Positions 8,023 to 17,057 are shown, numbered from the stretch's first letter. The stretch: DNA of 64,000 bases from Chitinophagaceae bacterium DXS (GCA_030345135.1 CP128386.1:4959133-5023132), one strand, 5' to 3'. Numbers and translations: made by a program. The notes: a model not told the origin generated them from the sequence alone.

Positions 8023-8140
8023 GTTTGTATTCGTTGCTTTTATACTGAATTTTTAGTTCAAATAATATCGGCACGTTTTCAATTGTAGTAATTCGAAATC
8101 TTCGTCCTTGTTGTTCAGCGTGTCAATAAAAATCAAACAG

Positions 8141-9370
8141 CTATTGCCTGAACGGTTTCGCTGCAAGACCATTGAGATCCCAAACAATTTTCCCTGCGCG
8201 AGTCGTTAACTCTGCTTCCAGCTTTTTATTTCCTTCGATCTTGTTTCCGCCTGCGTCTACAAAGCCAAACTTTCCATTTTGTATACTTAATACAGCGATG
8301 TCTGCAACAGTGCCTTCACCAAGATTTCCAAGTTCTTCATGCCTGATTGCTTTCGCGGAATTCCATGTGGCACGCGTTACAGCATCTTCCAGACTCATGC
8401 CAATCGCCATATATTTAGACATAATATTCAACATGCTTTTCATGCCGGCATTCATGCTGAAACGATGCAAGTCACTCCCAAAAGAGTTTGGAGCGAGGCC
8501 CTGTTGAAACGCAGGAATTGCCTGGCTAAACCAAAAGCCTGCGCCACCATGACCTAGATCAAACAATACCCCCTTTTTCTGCGCATCCAAAACAAAAGAA
8601 CGAACCCTGCCTGAACTATCCACGACCGGCATTCGCTCAGTTATCTGTTCATAAGAATGTGTGATGATATCGCCGGGACGCATCTTTTGCAATTGATCAT
8701 GCAGGCTGTATTGCGGCAGATGGCATTCAACAAATATTGGGGTATTTGATTTATTAGCAGCTTCCAATGCTTTGTCAAACGGCGCCCAATCGGTTCCTGT
8801 ATAATGACCAATCTTGACGCCTACAATTATATCCTTGTATTTTTCAGCAACAGAGGCAGCAGAATCGGCATTCATATCATTGATGTCTTCTTCAGTTGGT
8901 TTGCCACTCATTCCTGAGCCAACAATGTTTACAAATGCGAGAATGCGGGTTTGTGATTTGTCGATGACCTGCTCTTTGAAGAGCGGAAAATTTCTCCATC
9001 CTGAAGTGCCTGCATCAACAACAGTAGTTACTCCTGATTTGAAAGTAAAATCATCAGCCGATACACTGTAAATGCCATTGGCAAATTTATCGGGCGTGCT
9101 TCCTACAAATACGTGCGTGTGTATGTCTATTAGTCCCGGTACAACATATAATCCTGTTGCATCAATTGTTTTCTTTGATTCCGTTGCGGAAATATTATTG
9201 CCAACTTTAGCAATCTTCCCATTGGCAATCGCAATATCTTTTACAGCATTGATATTATTTTTTGGATCGATAACATGACCATTTTTTATGAGAAGATCAT
9301 ATTGCTGCGCATGCAATAAAAACGGAACGAAAAATAAAATGATAAAAATGTTTTTCATGATAAATTTCAT
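8141..9370 (-). CDS. Exported amidohydrolase/deacetylase-family metallohydrolase (paralogue 2)
   Basis: From the ATG at 9370 the protein has 409 residues with a good Sec signal (MKFIMKNIFIILFFVPF, then HAQQ). The frame is open to an ATG at 9421 that overlaps the preceding stop as ATGA, so translational coupling from 9421 with a longer leader is possible. Barrel ligands are His84 and His86 (DIHTH), Lys186 (GVKIGH), His238 (ITHSY), His274 (DLGHGG) and Asp300 (GSDLH). At the position of the usual fourth His there is Glu215 in FVECH, with a nearby His217 found in neither sibling. It is about as divergent from its two paralogues as they are from each other, which suggests different substrates for each. 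Expected chemistry is amide hydrolysis in the periplasm. Confidence 0.84.
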   Translation of the reverse strand: MKFIMKNIFIILFFVPFLLHAQQYDLLIKNGHVIDPKNNINAVKDIAIANGKIAKVGNNISATESKKTIDATGLYVVPGLIDIHTHVFVGSTPDKFANGIYSVSADDFTFKSGVTTVVDAGTSGWRNFPLFKEQVIDKSQTRILAFVNIVGSGMSGKPTEEDINDMNADSAASVAEKYKDIIVGVKIGHYTGTDWAPFDKALEAANKSNTPIFVECHLPQYSLHDQLQKMRPGDIITHSYEQITERMPVVDSSGRVRSFVLDAQKKGVLFDLGHGGAGFWFSQAIPAFQQGLAPNSFGSDLHRFSMNAGMKSMLNIMSKYMAIGMSLEDAVTRATWNSAKAIRHEELGNLGEGTVADIAVLSIQNGKFGFVDAGGNKIEGNKKLEAELTTRAGKIVWDLNGLAAKPFRQ

Positions 9371-9417
9371 TACGACGAAGATTTGATTTTTAAACTCATA
9401 ATGCTTTGAGCGATCTA

Positions 9418-10707
9418 TCATTTACTTTTTTGTAATTCTTCTTCCCATGCCGGTGCACTAATGCCATTCAAATCCCAAACAATTTTTCCTGCACGGATCG
9501 TTAGCTCTGCTTCCAATTTTTGTGTTCCTTTTAATTTAGTTTTTCTCACATCAGGAAATCCAAAATCTCCTTTTCGTAAATTGAACACTGCAACATCTGC
9601 ATCAGCCCCAATACTTAAATTTCCGAGATCAGGCCTCTTAATGACATTCGCGGGATTCCATGTAGAACGCAGGATCACCTCTTGTAAACTCATACCTAAA
9701 GCAAGAAACTTCGACATTACATTACTCATGTCCTTCATGCCACCATTCATACTTTCCGCATGCAAATCTGTGCTGATCGTATTCGGCCAAAATCCCTGCT
9801 GCGCAGCAGGGGCAGCTTGTCGCCATGAAAATGCACCACCACCGTGACCTACATCGAAAACAATGCCTCTCTTTTGTGCAGCAAACACAAATGGCTTCAC
9901 TTTACTATTGCTATCAACGATTGTTTCTCTCACCGTGGGTCCATAGGAAAATGCATGCGTGAAAATATCCCCGGGTCTCAGATGTTGCATAAACAAAGCT
10001 TCAATCGAATTTGGTGGCTGATGTTCACCAAAATCAACCATTACAGGGACATCCGCAAGTTTACCCGCTGCAACTGCGCGATCCACCTGCATAAAATCAC
10101 CCCAGTAATGTGCTGCTTTTATCCCGACAATAATACCAGGAAACAGTTTCTTGATCATGTACGCAGTTTGCTGCGGATTCATATCAGTTGTATCCTGTTC
10201 TTCAAAACGACCAACCATACCATTGCCAACAATATTTAAAAATGCCAGCACTCTTGTTTGTGCCTTATCTATCGTTTGCTTCTTGAATTGCCGGAAATTT
10301 CGCCAGCCAGAAGAGCCTGCATCAACAACAGTTGTAACGCCAGCTCTGAATGTAAATCCGTCAGGCGGCAAACTCGTCAAACCATTTGCGATATACGCAT
10401 CCACATCCGTTCCGTTAAAAACATGCACATGCATATCGATGATGCCGGGCGTAACATACAATCCATGTACATCGATCAACTGCTTTGCATTTTTTGCAGC
10501 AATATCTTTGGCCACCTGCAATATCTTTCCATTTGCGATTGCTACGTCCATTTGCTCATCGATTTTATTTTTAGGATCGATGACATGTCCGCCTTTCAAT
10601 AAAATATCAATTTGTTGAGCGTGTAAAATATTTGCACAAAAAAATATCAGGCCGATAACGTGAACTGCTTTTTTTGCAAATTGATATAACGTTTTCTGAT
10701 GAAGCAT
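9418..10707 (-). CDS. Exported amidohydrolase/deacetylase-family metallohydrolase (paralogue 3)
   Basis: The 429-residue protein has a signal peptide (about 1-30, cleavage near ILHAQQ). The barrel keeps His93 and His95 (DMHVH), Lys197 (GIKAAH), His251 (FTHAF), His288 (DVGHGG) and Asp314 (STDLH). As in paralogue 1 the fourth His position is Asp (Asp225, VMVDFG). Its stop codon overlaps an ATG of the next gene (ATGA at 9418-9421), and the SelA-like PLP enzyme lies 120 bases upstream. In other bacteria, genes of the EF_0837 amidohydrolase family neighbour SelA-like PLP enzymes, which supports a shared pathway. The most likely role is deacylation of an N-acyl substrate before or after the PLP step. 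Confidence 0.85.
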   Translation of the reverse strand: MLHQKTLYQFAKKAVHVIGLIFFCANILHAQQIDILLKGGHVIDPKNKIDEQMDVAIANGKILQVAKDIAAKNAKQLIDVHGLYVTPGIIDMHVHVFNGTDVDAYIANGLTSLPPDGFTFRAGVTTVVDAGSSGWRNFRQFKKQTIDKAQTRVLAFLNIVGNGMVGRFEEQDTTDMNPQQTAYMIKKLFPGIIVGIKAAHYWGDFMQVDRAVAAGKLADVPVMVDFGEHQPPNSIEALFMQHLRPGDIFTHAFSYGPTVRETIVDSNSKVKPFVFAAQKRGIVFDVGHGGGAFSWRQAAPAAQQGFWPNTISTDLHAESMNGGMKDMSNVMSKFLALGMSLQEVILRSTWNPANVIKRPDLGNLSIGADADVAVFNLRKGDFGFPDVRKTKLKGTQKLEAELTIRAGKIVWDLNGISAPAWEEELQKSK

Positions 10708-10752
10708 TGAAAGAATAATATTTTATACGAGATGACAGGTTCAATTTGGAAA

Positions 10753-10797
10753 GCTCTGTGAAACTCTGTGTCTCCTCCGGCTGTTTCTCGGTGTAAC
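10753..10797. repeat. Dispersed CTCTGTG/CACGGAG repeat, copy A
   Basis: Degenerate repeat of words like CTCTGTG, CTCCGG and TCGGTGTAAC between two cluster genes. It closely matches the copy at 47577-47650, including CTGTTTCTC followed by GTGTAAC. Other copies are at 18981-19073, 26813-26860, 38144-38242 and 55525-55569. Confidence 0.6.
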
Positions 10798-10827
10798 AAA
10801 AAAAGTTACAAGCGTTCTGACTTTTTC

Positions 10828-12459
10828 TCACGTTGCCAATGGCGGCCCGCCAGGCACCTTTATTTCTTTTGGTTGAATTTTATAACTTGTTCGCTTCGCT
10901 GTAAATGTTGCAGTACGATATTCTCCCATATAAATAGAACCCGCGATGGTATCACCCGAAATTGTTCCTGAAAAAATAAACGTGACCGAATCTGCAGGAT
11001 GGCGATCAACACTTCTCATTTTTACGGATGTATCGCTTTCAATTTCGCCTGTTAATTCTCTTACAGTAAACTCACCTTTATGTGAACCTTTTATCCATTT
11101 ACCATCTTGTTCAATAAACAGCATATGATTACCCGTGCTGCTGAAAAACTGAACCGCCGTGTCCCAGCTTCCGGTAAGATTTACATTGGGCATTACCATT
11201 GTTGTTACTTTTGGTTCACGTTTTTTCGTAAGCACTTCATACACGCGTTCTGCAACAATTTTGTCATTGCCTGGCTGCATTTGTCCGGTTGTTATGTTGA
11301 TGGATGTTTTTCCTTCTTTTGTTTCACCCCCAACAGCAACACGCGGTTTGTTTCTTCCAAGTTCTTCTGCAATTTCTTCACCAGTGACATTAAACTTTGC
11401 CGGATCCCAATAAATATTAAGCACAGGAGATTTGTTTGATAAAGCTGTAGGTTCAAAAACAGAGGTAGTAATGCCATCTATTGCTGAAACCTTTTTAGAG
11501 ATCGTGTCGAGATAAGAAAGCCATGTTTTCCATTCTGCAGGATGATCTCTTTTTGTCCAGGCTTCAACTGCTGCAAGCATTCCCATCATTTCTTCTCTTC
11601 CCACTTTATTATCACGGCAAGGACCATGATGCGGAGAACTCGCCTGCCAGGCAGACATCAAAATATCTTTTCTTCCCAGTACCAATCCTGCACACTGCGG
11701 ACCACATATGGCTTTACCACCGCTATATACAACAACATCCGCACCATGTTGCAGATGAATGTTTGGAATAGTTAATACTTCTGCTGCTGCGTCTACGAGC
11801 AAAGGAACTTTATGTGCCTTCGTAATTTTTGCAACATTCTCTACAGAAAATGGCCGACCCGGTTCAGTTGCTTCATCAGCCATAAGATAGACCATTGCTG
11901 TTCTGTCATTCAATGCCCGCTCTAAATCTTCGGGTGTGTCAACCTGTATAATTTTTACACCAATATTTCTTATCGCATGATCGTATACATTTCGTGAGGG
12001 TGTTGGTATTACAACCTCTGTTTTATCAAAGCCTTCAAGATTTGGAATGCGGATTAGTTTTTCAGGATTGCCACCTGTAACACAAGCTGCTGTTATGTGT
12101 TTCATTCCTGCGGCACAACCTGATGACACCATTGCCCATTCTGCACCTGTCAATTCTGCAAGTCTTTTTCCTACACCATCACCGAGTTCATCGTATTGTA
12201 TAAAATTTTTTGATGCTGCTTCCATCGCTGCACGCACTTCCGGACGCTCAATTGATCCGCCAATGATGGTAAATGTACCGCGACAGTTGATGATTGGTTC
12301 TACACCAATTGACTGAAAAATATTTGTGTTCACGGGATCGCCCGTTGGGGTGAAAAAAATATTTTTTTCTGCGGGTGATGCAAACAAAGATTTGACAGGA
12401 GCCAATACTCCGGCGAGCGGAAGCATTGTAAAGCCCTTAATAATATTCCGGCGTTTCAT
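10828..12459 (-). CDS. Tat-exported SelA-like PLP enzyme with extra C-terminal domain
   Basis: The 543-residue protein starts MKRRNIIKG followed by a hydrophobic stretch, a twin-arginine type signal. Residues about 45-410 are a fold-type I PLP enzyme of the SelA-like family: cofactor Asp223 in VDAAAE and Schiff-base Lys249 in SGGKAICGPQ. This family includes DgaE, the D-glucosaminate-6-phosphate ammonia-lyase, and uncharacterised partners of EF_0837-type amidohydrolases. The predicted chemistry is beta-elimination of ammonia or water from an amino acid or amino-sugar acid. Residues about 415-543 form an additional beta-rich module (NLTGSWDTAVQFF to YRTATFTAKR) absent from the paralogue at 14548-15768; it looks like a lipocalin-style or binding domain. 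It lies between a sugar-dehydrogenase lipoprotein and amidohydrolase genes. Confidence 0.82.
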   Translation of the reverse strand: MKRRNIIKGFTMLPLAGVLAPVKSLFASPAEKNIFFTPTGDPVNTNIFQSIGVEPIINCRGTFTIIGGSIERPEVRAAMEAASKNFIQYDELGDGVGKRLAELTGAEWAMVSSGCAAGMKHITAACVTGGNPEKLIRIPNLEGFDKTEVVIPTPSRNVYDHAIRNIGVKIIQVDTPEDLERALNDRTAMVYLMADEATEPGRPFSVENVAKITKAHKVPLLVDAAAEVLTIPNIHLQHGADVVVYSGGKAICGPQCAGLVLGRKDILMSAWQASSPHHGPCRDNKVGREEMMGMLAAVEAWTKRDHPAEWKTWLSYLDTISKKVSAIDGITTSVFEPTALSNKSPVLNIYWDPAKFNVTGEEIAEELGRNKPRVAVGGETKEGKTSINITTGQMQPGNDKIVAERVYEVLTKKREPKVTTMVMPNVNLTGSWDTAVQFFSSTGNHMLFIEQDGKWIKGSHKGEFTVRELTGEIESDTSVKMRSVDRHPADSVTFIFSGTISGDTIAGSIYMGEYRTATFTAKRTSYKIQPKEIKVPGGPPLAT

Positions 12460-12509
12460 AATGCTGTTTTTTTGCTTGATTAGTTTTTCTTTATTGAACT
12501 ATAGAACCG

Positions 12510-14303
12510 CTATTTTTTAGAAGCATTTTCTTTGTTGTTTTGAGACGCAAACGTGAGTTTCCAGATATTACCACCATTATCTCCGTATTCCATAACATAC
12601 ACATCATTTCCAATAAGGATCGCATCTGTTGGCTGATCAAATCCTTCAACAATACGGGTTGTCCTTACAAAATAATTATCGGTCGCTGAATCATACATCA
12701 GGTGCAGGTGCAACAAGTCGGCTCCATCTGCCTCCAGTGGGGCCATCAAAGATGAGTTGGCACCTAAACTATATCTTATCACAAAGCCATCTCCGTTAAG
12801 ATCATTGGGTAAAACCTTTTTCTTGTCGAAGAATAAACCTAATGGACAAGAATGCGCTGTGAAGGTGCTGATCGTTGCACCTGTTTGATCGCCGTCCAAA
12901 ACTTTTCCTGTGTGACCACGATAAAAATTTGCATCAGGCCCAAGATTCTGAACACCGGGAGTAAACTTTAAACCCGGAGGAATTTTTGGAAATGTTGGAT
13001 CATTATGAAAATATCTTACTTCCCACGAATGTGATGATCTGTTAATAAAAGGGTCCGTTGCAGGATCCGGTTTCCAGTCTGGAAATTGTTGGGGGTTTTC
13101 TAATCCGCCCATCATCCACGGGAATCCGTAATGGTGTCCCTGCCTGATCCAAAACATGTCTTCTGGCATGTCGTAATCACAGGAGTTTGAAACTGCAAAA
13201 AGATTTCCTTTTCCATCAATTGCTATGTCATATGCGTTACGAATGCCTTCAGCAAAAATGTAAGGTCGCGCTTGTGTTGTATCCAATGTCAGCAAAAGAT
13301 TTTCTGTTTCAACAGGAAAACGGAAAATCTTTGAGGTCAGGATATTGTCGCGTTGATTGGGATACAAACCTCCATCGTCCTGTACTTCTCCATGATCTGT
13401 TCGTGCACCTGAATTCGCATAAACATATTTCTCATCAGCACTTAATTCAAGCGCATTCCATCCGTGATCGTAAATCGTTTTGTTCGCAGGATAGTTAACG
13501 GTATTGAACACAACTTTTATCTGCGAAACTGCAGTGTCCTTAAAGTAAACACGCACCATTCTTCCCGCTGTAGTTTGATGATTTTTATCGGGGACATTGC
13601 CACACAGGAAAATTGAATTGCCTAAAAACACCGCACCCTGCAACTGAGTAATGCCATGATCTTTTGATGACAGGATTTCCTGCGACGTTGGCTCCTTGCT
13701 TTCAATATTGTTTATTCTGTATACGCCGCCCTCCATCGTTGTGTACCATATTTCTTTTGTTACAGGATTTTGTAAAATGCGAATGCTGTTTGGTGCGGTC
13801 TTCATTACATATTTAATGGTAATGTCAGGATGCAGTGCTTGTGGAGCCCTTTCGGCATATTCATCCGTCGTCAATTTTTTAATGTATGAAACAAGGCTCC
13901 ATCTTTCTTCTTCCGATAAAACATCTTTGAATGCCGGCATTGCACCTTTGCCTGTGCTCATCTTCCAGAACAAAGCGCCATCCGGTTCTTTTTTTATTGC
14001 CTGATCTTGAAAGTTGGCGGGTTTTTGATCCAATGAACGTCCTGCTGCTCCGTCGCCTCTGCCTGTCCTTCCATGACAGGACCGGCAGTATAGCATGTAC
14101 AATTGTTGTCCTTTCAGTTCAATGTCCTGTGTTATTGTGAACGGACTTTTTAATAAAGATGCACTTTCCGGTGCGGTCCATACGGTAGACGGTTTTTCTT
14201 TGCTTGGGTTGCACGAGACAACCAATACAAGAAGAAAAACAACAATTGTGTTTTGTAATAAAAGAAGCAGGTTTTTGCAGTAAGCAATCGTTGGCTGTTT
14301 CAT
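12510..14303 (-). CDS. Lipoprotein cytochrome c fused to sugar-dehydrogenase propeller
   Basis: The 597-residue protein has a lipoprotein signal with acceptor Cys31 (LVVSC). An N-terminal cytochrome c domain carries CRSCH at 73-77 and axial Met122 (GAMPAF). The rest is a propeller like those of soluble aldose/glucose dehydrogenases (DHGWNALELSADEKYVYANSG, EGIRNAYDIAIDGKGNLFAV, GHHYGFPWMMGG). It should oxidise a sugar-like substrate outside the inner membrane and pass electrons to its own haem. It is related in parts to 6268-8022, but there the haem domain is C-terminal. It lies between the two SelA-like PLP genes, with 50 bases to the downstream one and 244 bases to the upstream one. The larger gap may hold a second promoter; I see no clear one. 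Confidence 0.83.
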   Translation of the reverse strand: MKQPTIAYCKNLLLLLQNTIVVFLLVLVVSCNPSKEKPSTVWTAPESASLLKSPFTITQDIELKGQQLYMLYCRSCHGRTGRGDGAAGRSLDQKPANFQDQAIKKEPDGALFWKMSTGKGAMPAFKDVLSEEERWSLVSYIKKLTTDEYAERAPQALHPDITIKYVMKTAPNSIRILQNPVTKEIWYTTMEGGVYRINNIESKEPTSQEILSSKDHGITQLQGAVFLGNSIFLCGNVPDKNHQTTAGRMVRVYFKDTAVSQIKVVFNTVNYPANKTIYDHGWNALELSADEKYVYANSGARTDHGEVQDDGGLYPNQRDNILTSKIFRFPVETENLLLTLDTTQARPYIFAEGIRNAYDIAIDGKGNLFAVSNSCDYDMPEDMFWIRQGHHYGFPWMMGGLENPQQFPDWKPDPATDPFINRSSHSWEVRYFHNDPTFPKIPPGLKFTPGVQNLGPDANFYRGHTGKVLDGDQTGATISTFTAHSCPLGLFFDKKKVLPNDLNGDGFVIRYSLGANSSLMAPLEADGADLLHLHLMYDSATDNYFVRTTRIVEGFDQPTDAILIGNDVYVMEYGDNGGNIWKLTFASQNNKENASKK

Positions 14304-14547
14304 TTTTTGAAACGTAGTTTTTTATGAGCCGATCACTAGAATGGACAATTGAAAGTTGATAATTGAAAATTAACAATGTATCCAGCAACATGAGTTGATA
14401 CTTGTCGAACCTGGTATCAAAAGTGATAGTGTTATGTCAACCGTAAAATTGTGGTGAGCTGCTTTTAAAAAATAAGCAACAGCAGTGCATTTGATCATCT
14501 TGAATTTTTACTTTTGACTTAACTCTGGTGAGTTGGTAACATAATAA

Positions 14548-15768
14548 TCATACACTCACTTTTGCCAATTCCTCTTTCAATCGCCTGGCAACAATTTTTT
14601 CTTCGCCTGATTTCATTACCCACGCGGTCATGCTGATGTGATTGTCTTCATTGCCCACAATCTCAATTGATGGATCTCCGTTCCGCAAATTTTCCTGCAG
14701 TTGTTTTGTCGTGATCTTTACTTTAACCGGATCCCATGTTACATGCAGTGTTGGTGTGACGTTTCCCAGCTGTGGCACTTTTACTTCCGTAGTAATTCCG
14801 TTGATAGATCTCACTGCGTTTTCAATTGTTGCAATACGTGCTTCCCATTCTTTCCGTTCTTTATCATGATCGTAAGCAAGGTAATGTTCAAGCGCAACAT
14901 ACATGCCAACGATCTCTTCTTTATTCACCTTCATGCCGCGGCCAATCGTTGAACCTCGTGGCGGCATTGACAAACGCGCAGCTGCAATAATATCTTTTTT
15001 GCCCATCAGCAAACCTGCACTCTGCGGGCCTCTCAGCGCTTTACCACCGGAGATGGCAACCCAGTGAAAACCCATTTCGTTAAATTTCCACAGATTTGAG
15101 ATAGGGGGAACATCGGCTGCAATATCGATTGAGGTCGGAATGTTGTGTTTCTTTCCGAGTGCTATCCATTCTTCATGCATGATCTTTCCTTTGTCTGCTT
15201 CAATGTTTAAGAAATGCATCAACGCCGTTTTTTCATTGATCGCTTTTTCTACATCGGCGGCAGTTTCGACCTGCACAATTTTGCAACCTGTGTTTGTGAG
15301 TGCATGATTGTAACCAATATCATGTGCCTTCTGACAAATTACCTCACTTTTCATCCCAGTACCTTCAAGATGCGGAAGCGCCTCGACTTTCTTTTCATCC
15401 ATGCCGGTAAGAATTCCCGCGAGTCCAAGTGTCATTGCCGAGAATGCACCTGATGTTACAACGGCAGCTTCGGCTTTTGTCATGGCCGCAATTTTTTCTC
15501 CTACTTTATCCTGTAATTCGTCAAGCAAACAAAATTCGTGTGATGTAGAACGAATGGCATCAACAACTTCATCCTGCATTAATGAGCCTGTCATAAAAGT
15601 ATACGTGCCGGCAGCATTGATGAAAGTTCTTACACCAAGTTCTTTAAACAGGTTTCTTTTCTTAGACTTTGACGCAGCATTGGTTGATTCGAATGGAAGC
15701 AAAGTACCTGCTACGGTTCCGACAAACGGAACGAGCGATAGATTTCTGAGTAAATCTCTCCGCTTCAT
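14548..15768 (-). CDS. Tat-exported SelA-like PLP enzyme (single domain)
   Basis: The start is set at the ATG at 15768, giving 406 residues that open with MKRRDLLRNLSLVPFVG, a clear twin-arginine signal; the frame extends further upstream (to 15816) but would bury the signal. It is a fold-type I PLP enzyme with Asp215 (DIAAD) and Schiff-base Lys243 in SGGKALRGPQ. It is a paralogue of the enzyme at 10828-12459, without the C-terminal module. Relatives include D-glucosaminate-6-phosphate ammonia-lyase. Export by Tat fits a cofactor-loaded enzyme folded in the cytosol. The upstream RidA-like gene is 29 bases away, a natural partner because RidA hydrolyses the enamine or imine such enzymes release. 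Confidence 0.85.
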   Translation of the reverse strand: MKRRDLLRNLSLVPFVGTVAGTLLPFESTNAASKSKKRNLFKELGVRTFINAAGTYTFMTGSLMQDEVVDAIRSTSHEFCLLDELQDKVGEKIAAMTKAEAAVVTSGAFSAMTLGLAGILTGMDEKKVEALPHLEGTGMKSEVICQKAHDIGYNHALTNTGCKIVQVETAADVEKAINEKTALMHFLNIEADKGKIMHEEWIALGKKHNIPTSIDIAADVPPISNLWKFNEMGFHWVAISGGKALRGPQSAGLLMGKKDIIAAARLSMPPRGSTIGRGMKVNKEEIVGMYVALEHYLAYDHDKERKEWEARIATIENAVRSINGITTEVKVPQLGNVTPTLHVTWDPVKVKITTKQLQENLRNGDPSIEIVGNEDNHISMTAWVMKSGEEKIVARRLKEELAKVSV

Positions 15769-15797
15769 TTTTAAGGTTTGTAAAATGAAACAATAGT

Positions 15798-16259
15798 TTA
15801 GATATAAGCCATGCAATCCATTTCTACCAATGAATTACCGGGAACACCACCTGCGGCTACGGCAACTGTTGTGCGTACAGGAGGATTTTTGCCAAAGCGC
15901 CCTTTGAACACTTCATTCATTCCCGCGTAATCTTTTATGTCGTTAAGAAATACACTCACCTTCAATACTTTCTCCATTGAGGAGCCCGCTTTTACCAATT
16001 GTTCTTCCATGGATTTCAATACATGATCGGTATGAGATTTTATATCGCCTTCAAAATGTGCGCCCTGTCCCGCTATAAATATGAGATTGCCGAGTTTGGT
16101 TGATTGGGAAAATAAAGGAACCTCCTGGTCGTAAACAATTCCGTCTACCTCTTTTTCATCGTTAGAATTCGTTTTTGCTTTTGCAACTAAACTTAAGCCG
16201 GAAACACCTACAAGCGAGGCGAAAAGTTTTCTCAAAACAGATCTGCGTTGTGTTTGCAT
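15798..16259 (-). CDS. Tat-exported RidA-like enamine/imine deaminase
   Basis: The 153-residue protein has a 28-residue leader with QRRSVLRKL, a twin-arginine type signal, fused to a complete RidA (YjgF) domain. Motifs seen are LFSQSTKLGNLIFIAGQG, the catalytic-site Arg129 (PPVRTTVAV) and Glu146 (LVEMDCMAYI). Cytosolic RidA proteins hydrolyse reactive 2-aminoacrylate-type enamines and imines made by PLP enzymes. An exported version is unusual, and here it is the first gene of the cluster, directly in front of an exported PLP enzyme. That pairing strongly supports an imine intermediate made outside the cytosol. Trimer formation is expected from the family. Confidence 0.85.
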   Translation of the reverse strand: MQTQRRSVLRKLFASLVGVSGLSLVAKAKTNSNDEKEVDGIVYDQEVPLFSQSTKLGNLIFIAGQGAHFEGDIKSHTDHVLKSMEEQLVKAGSSMEKVLKVSVFLNDIKDYAGMNEVFKGRFGKNPPVRTTVAVAAGGVPGNSLVEMDCMAYI

Positions 16260-17057
16260 GGTTTAAAAGATTTTGTTCAGATAAGATAAACAAAAAAATT
16301 GGTAAATAGGTATGTAAAAAATATTGAATATTTCGGTTGGAAGTGTCTAGAAGATGTTGAGCATCAACTTTGAAGGCTTAACTAAGCGAAGGTTTTTGAA
16401 CCATATAAGGGACATAAGGGAATATAAGTTTTTCCGCTTCGCGGAACGGCCTGCTCTGCCGGGCCTCCAGACTCCGCAGTCTTACTCTATCGCCTGTGGC
16501 GATTAAGTGCAAAGCACAAATTGAAGAAAGCAATGAAATGCCGCCCGTTTGGTTATGTAAAGTCCTGGCAAAATGATTTTCAACAATCCCAACGCCATCA
16601 CTAACCGCCTCAAATGGCCTTTTTTTATGTCCTATGTCTGCATGCATTCACTGATATCTGGCGTCGACTACACGAACACAACATCGGACCTTCCAAATTT
16701 GCAATAACAGGAATGATCAGGAAGATTGTCTATACCGGAAGTGTTAAATATGTTGTTACAAGCATGACAACGAGAACAACAAATCAAGAAGATGAAATCG
16801 GGAAAATAAATCGCAGGACCGTCCAGGAAATGTAAGATTCCTGAACTGGCACGGCACGTTTCCAAGGACAGCCTCGCCAAATAAATAAGCTAATATTCGA
16901 TTGTGAATAGAATGTATAAATATACTGGGAAAATATAAGGCCGAAGAAGTGAAATTTCTCTTTATTTGTGCCTTATCATACGTGATTTTATTTTAAAATT
17001 GGTATTAAAGCGGCTAAAGTACTCACTAATACCTTTGATAACTGTAAAAAGATAGCT
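16260..17057. other. Intergenic region without a supported gene
   Basis: This is about 800 bases between the divergent RidA-like gene and the zinc-finger gene. It contains a single AACCATATAAGG-like element at 16399-16428, related to the inverted repeats at 43857 and 44330, and a GC-richer stretch around 16435-16510 that looks like other repetitive intergenic DNA. Open frames here show no domain or codon bias that I would defend. The promoter of the exported cluster must lie just above 16259, but I could not identify a convincing TAnnTTTG. Confidence 0.5.

Noticed and set aside
16378-16647. Open frame in the gap before the zinc-finger gene
   Set aside because: It translates repetitive GC-richer DNA and has no recognisable domain.
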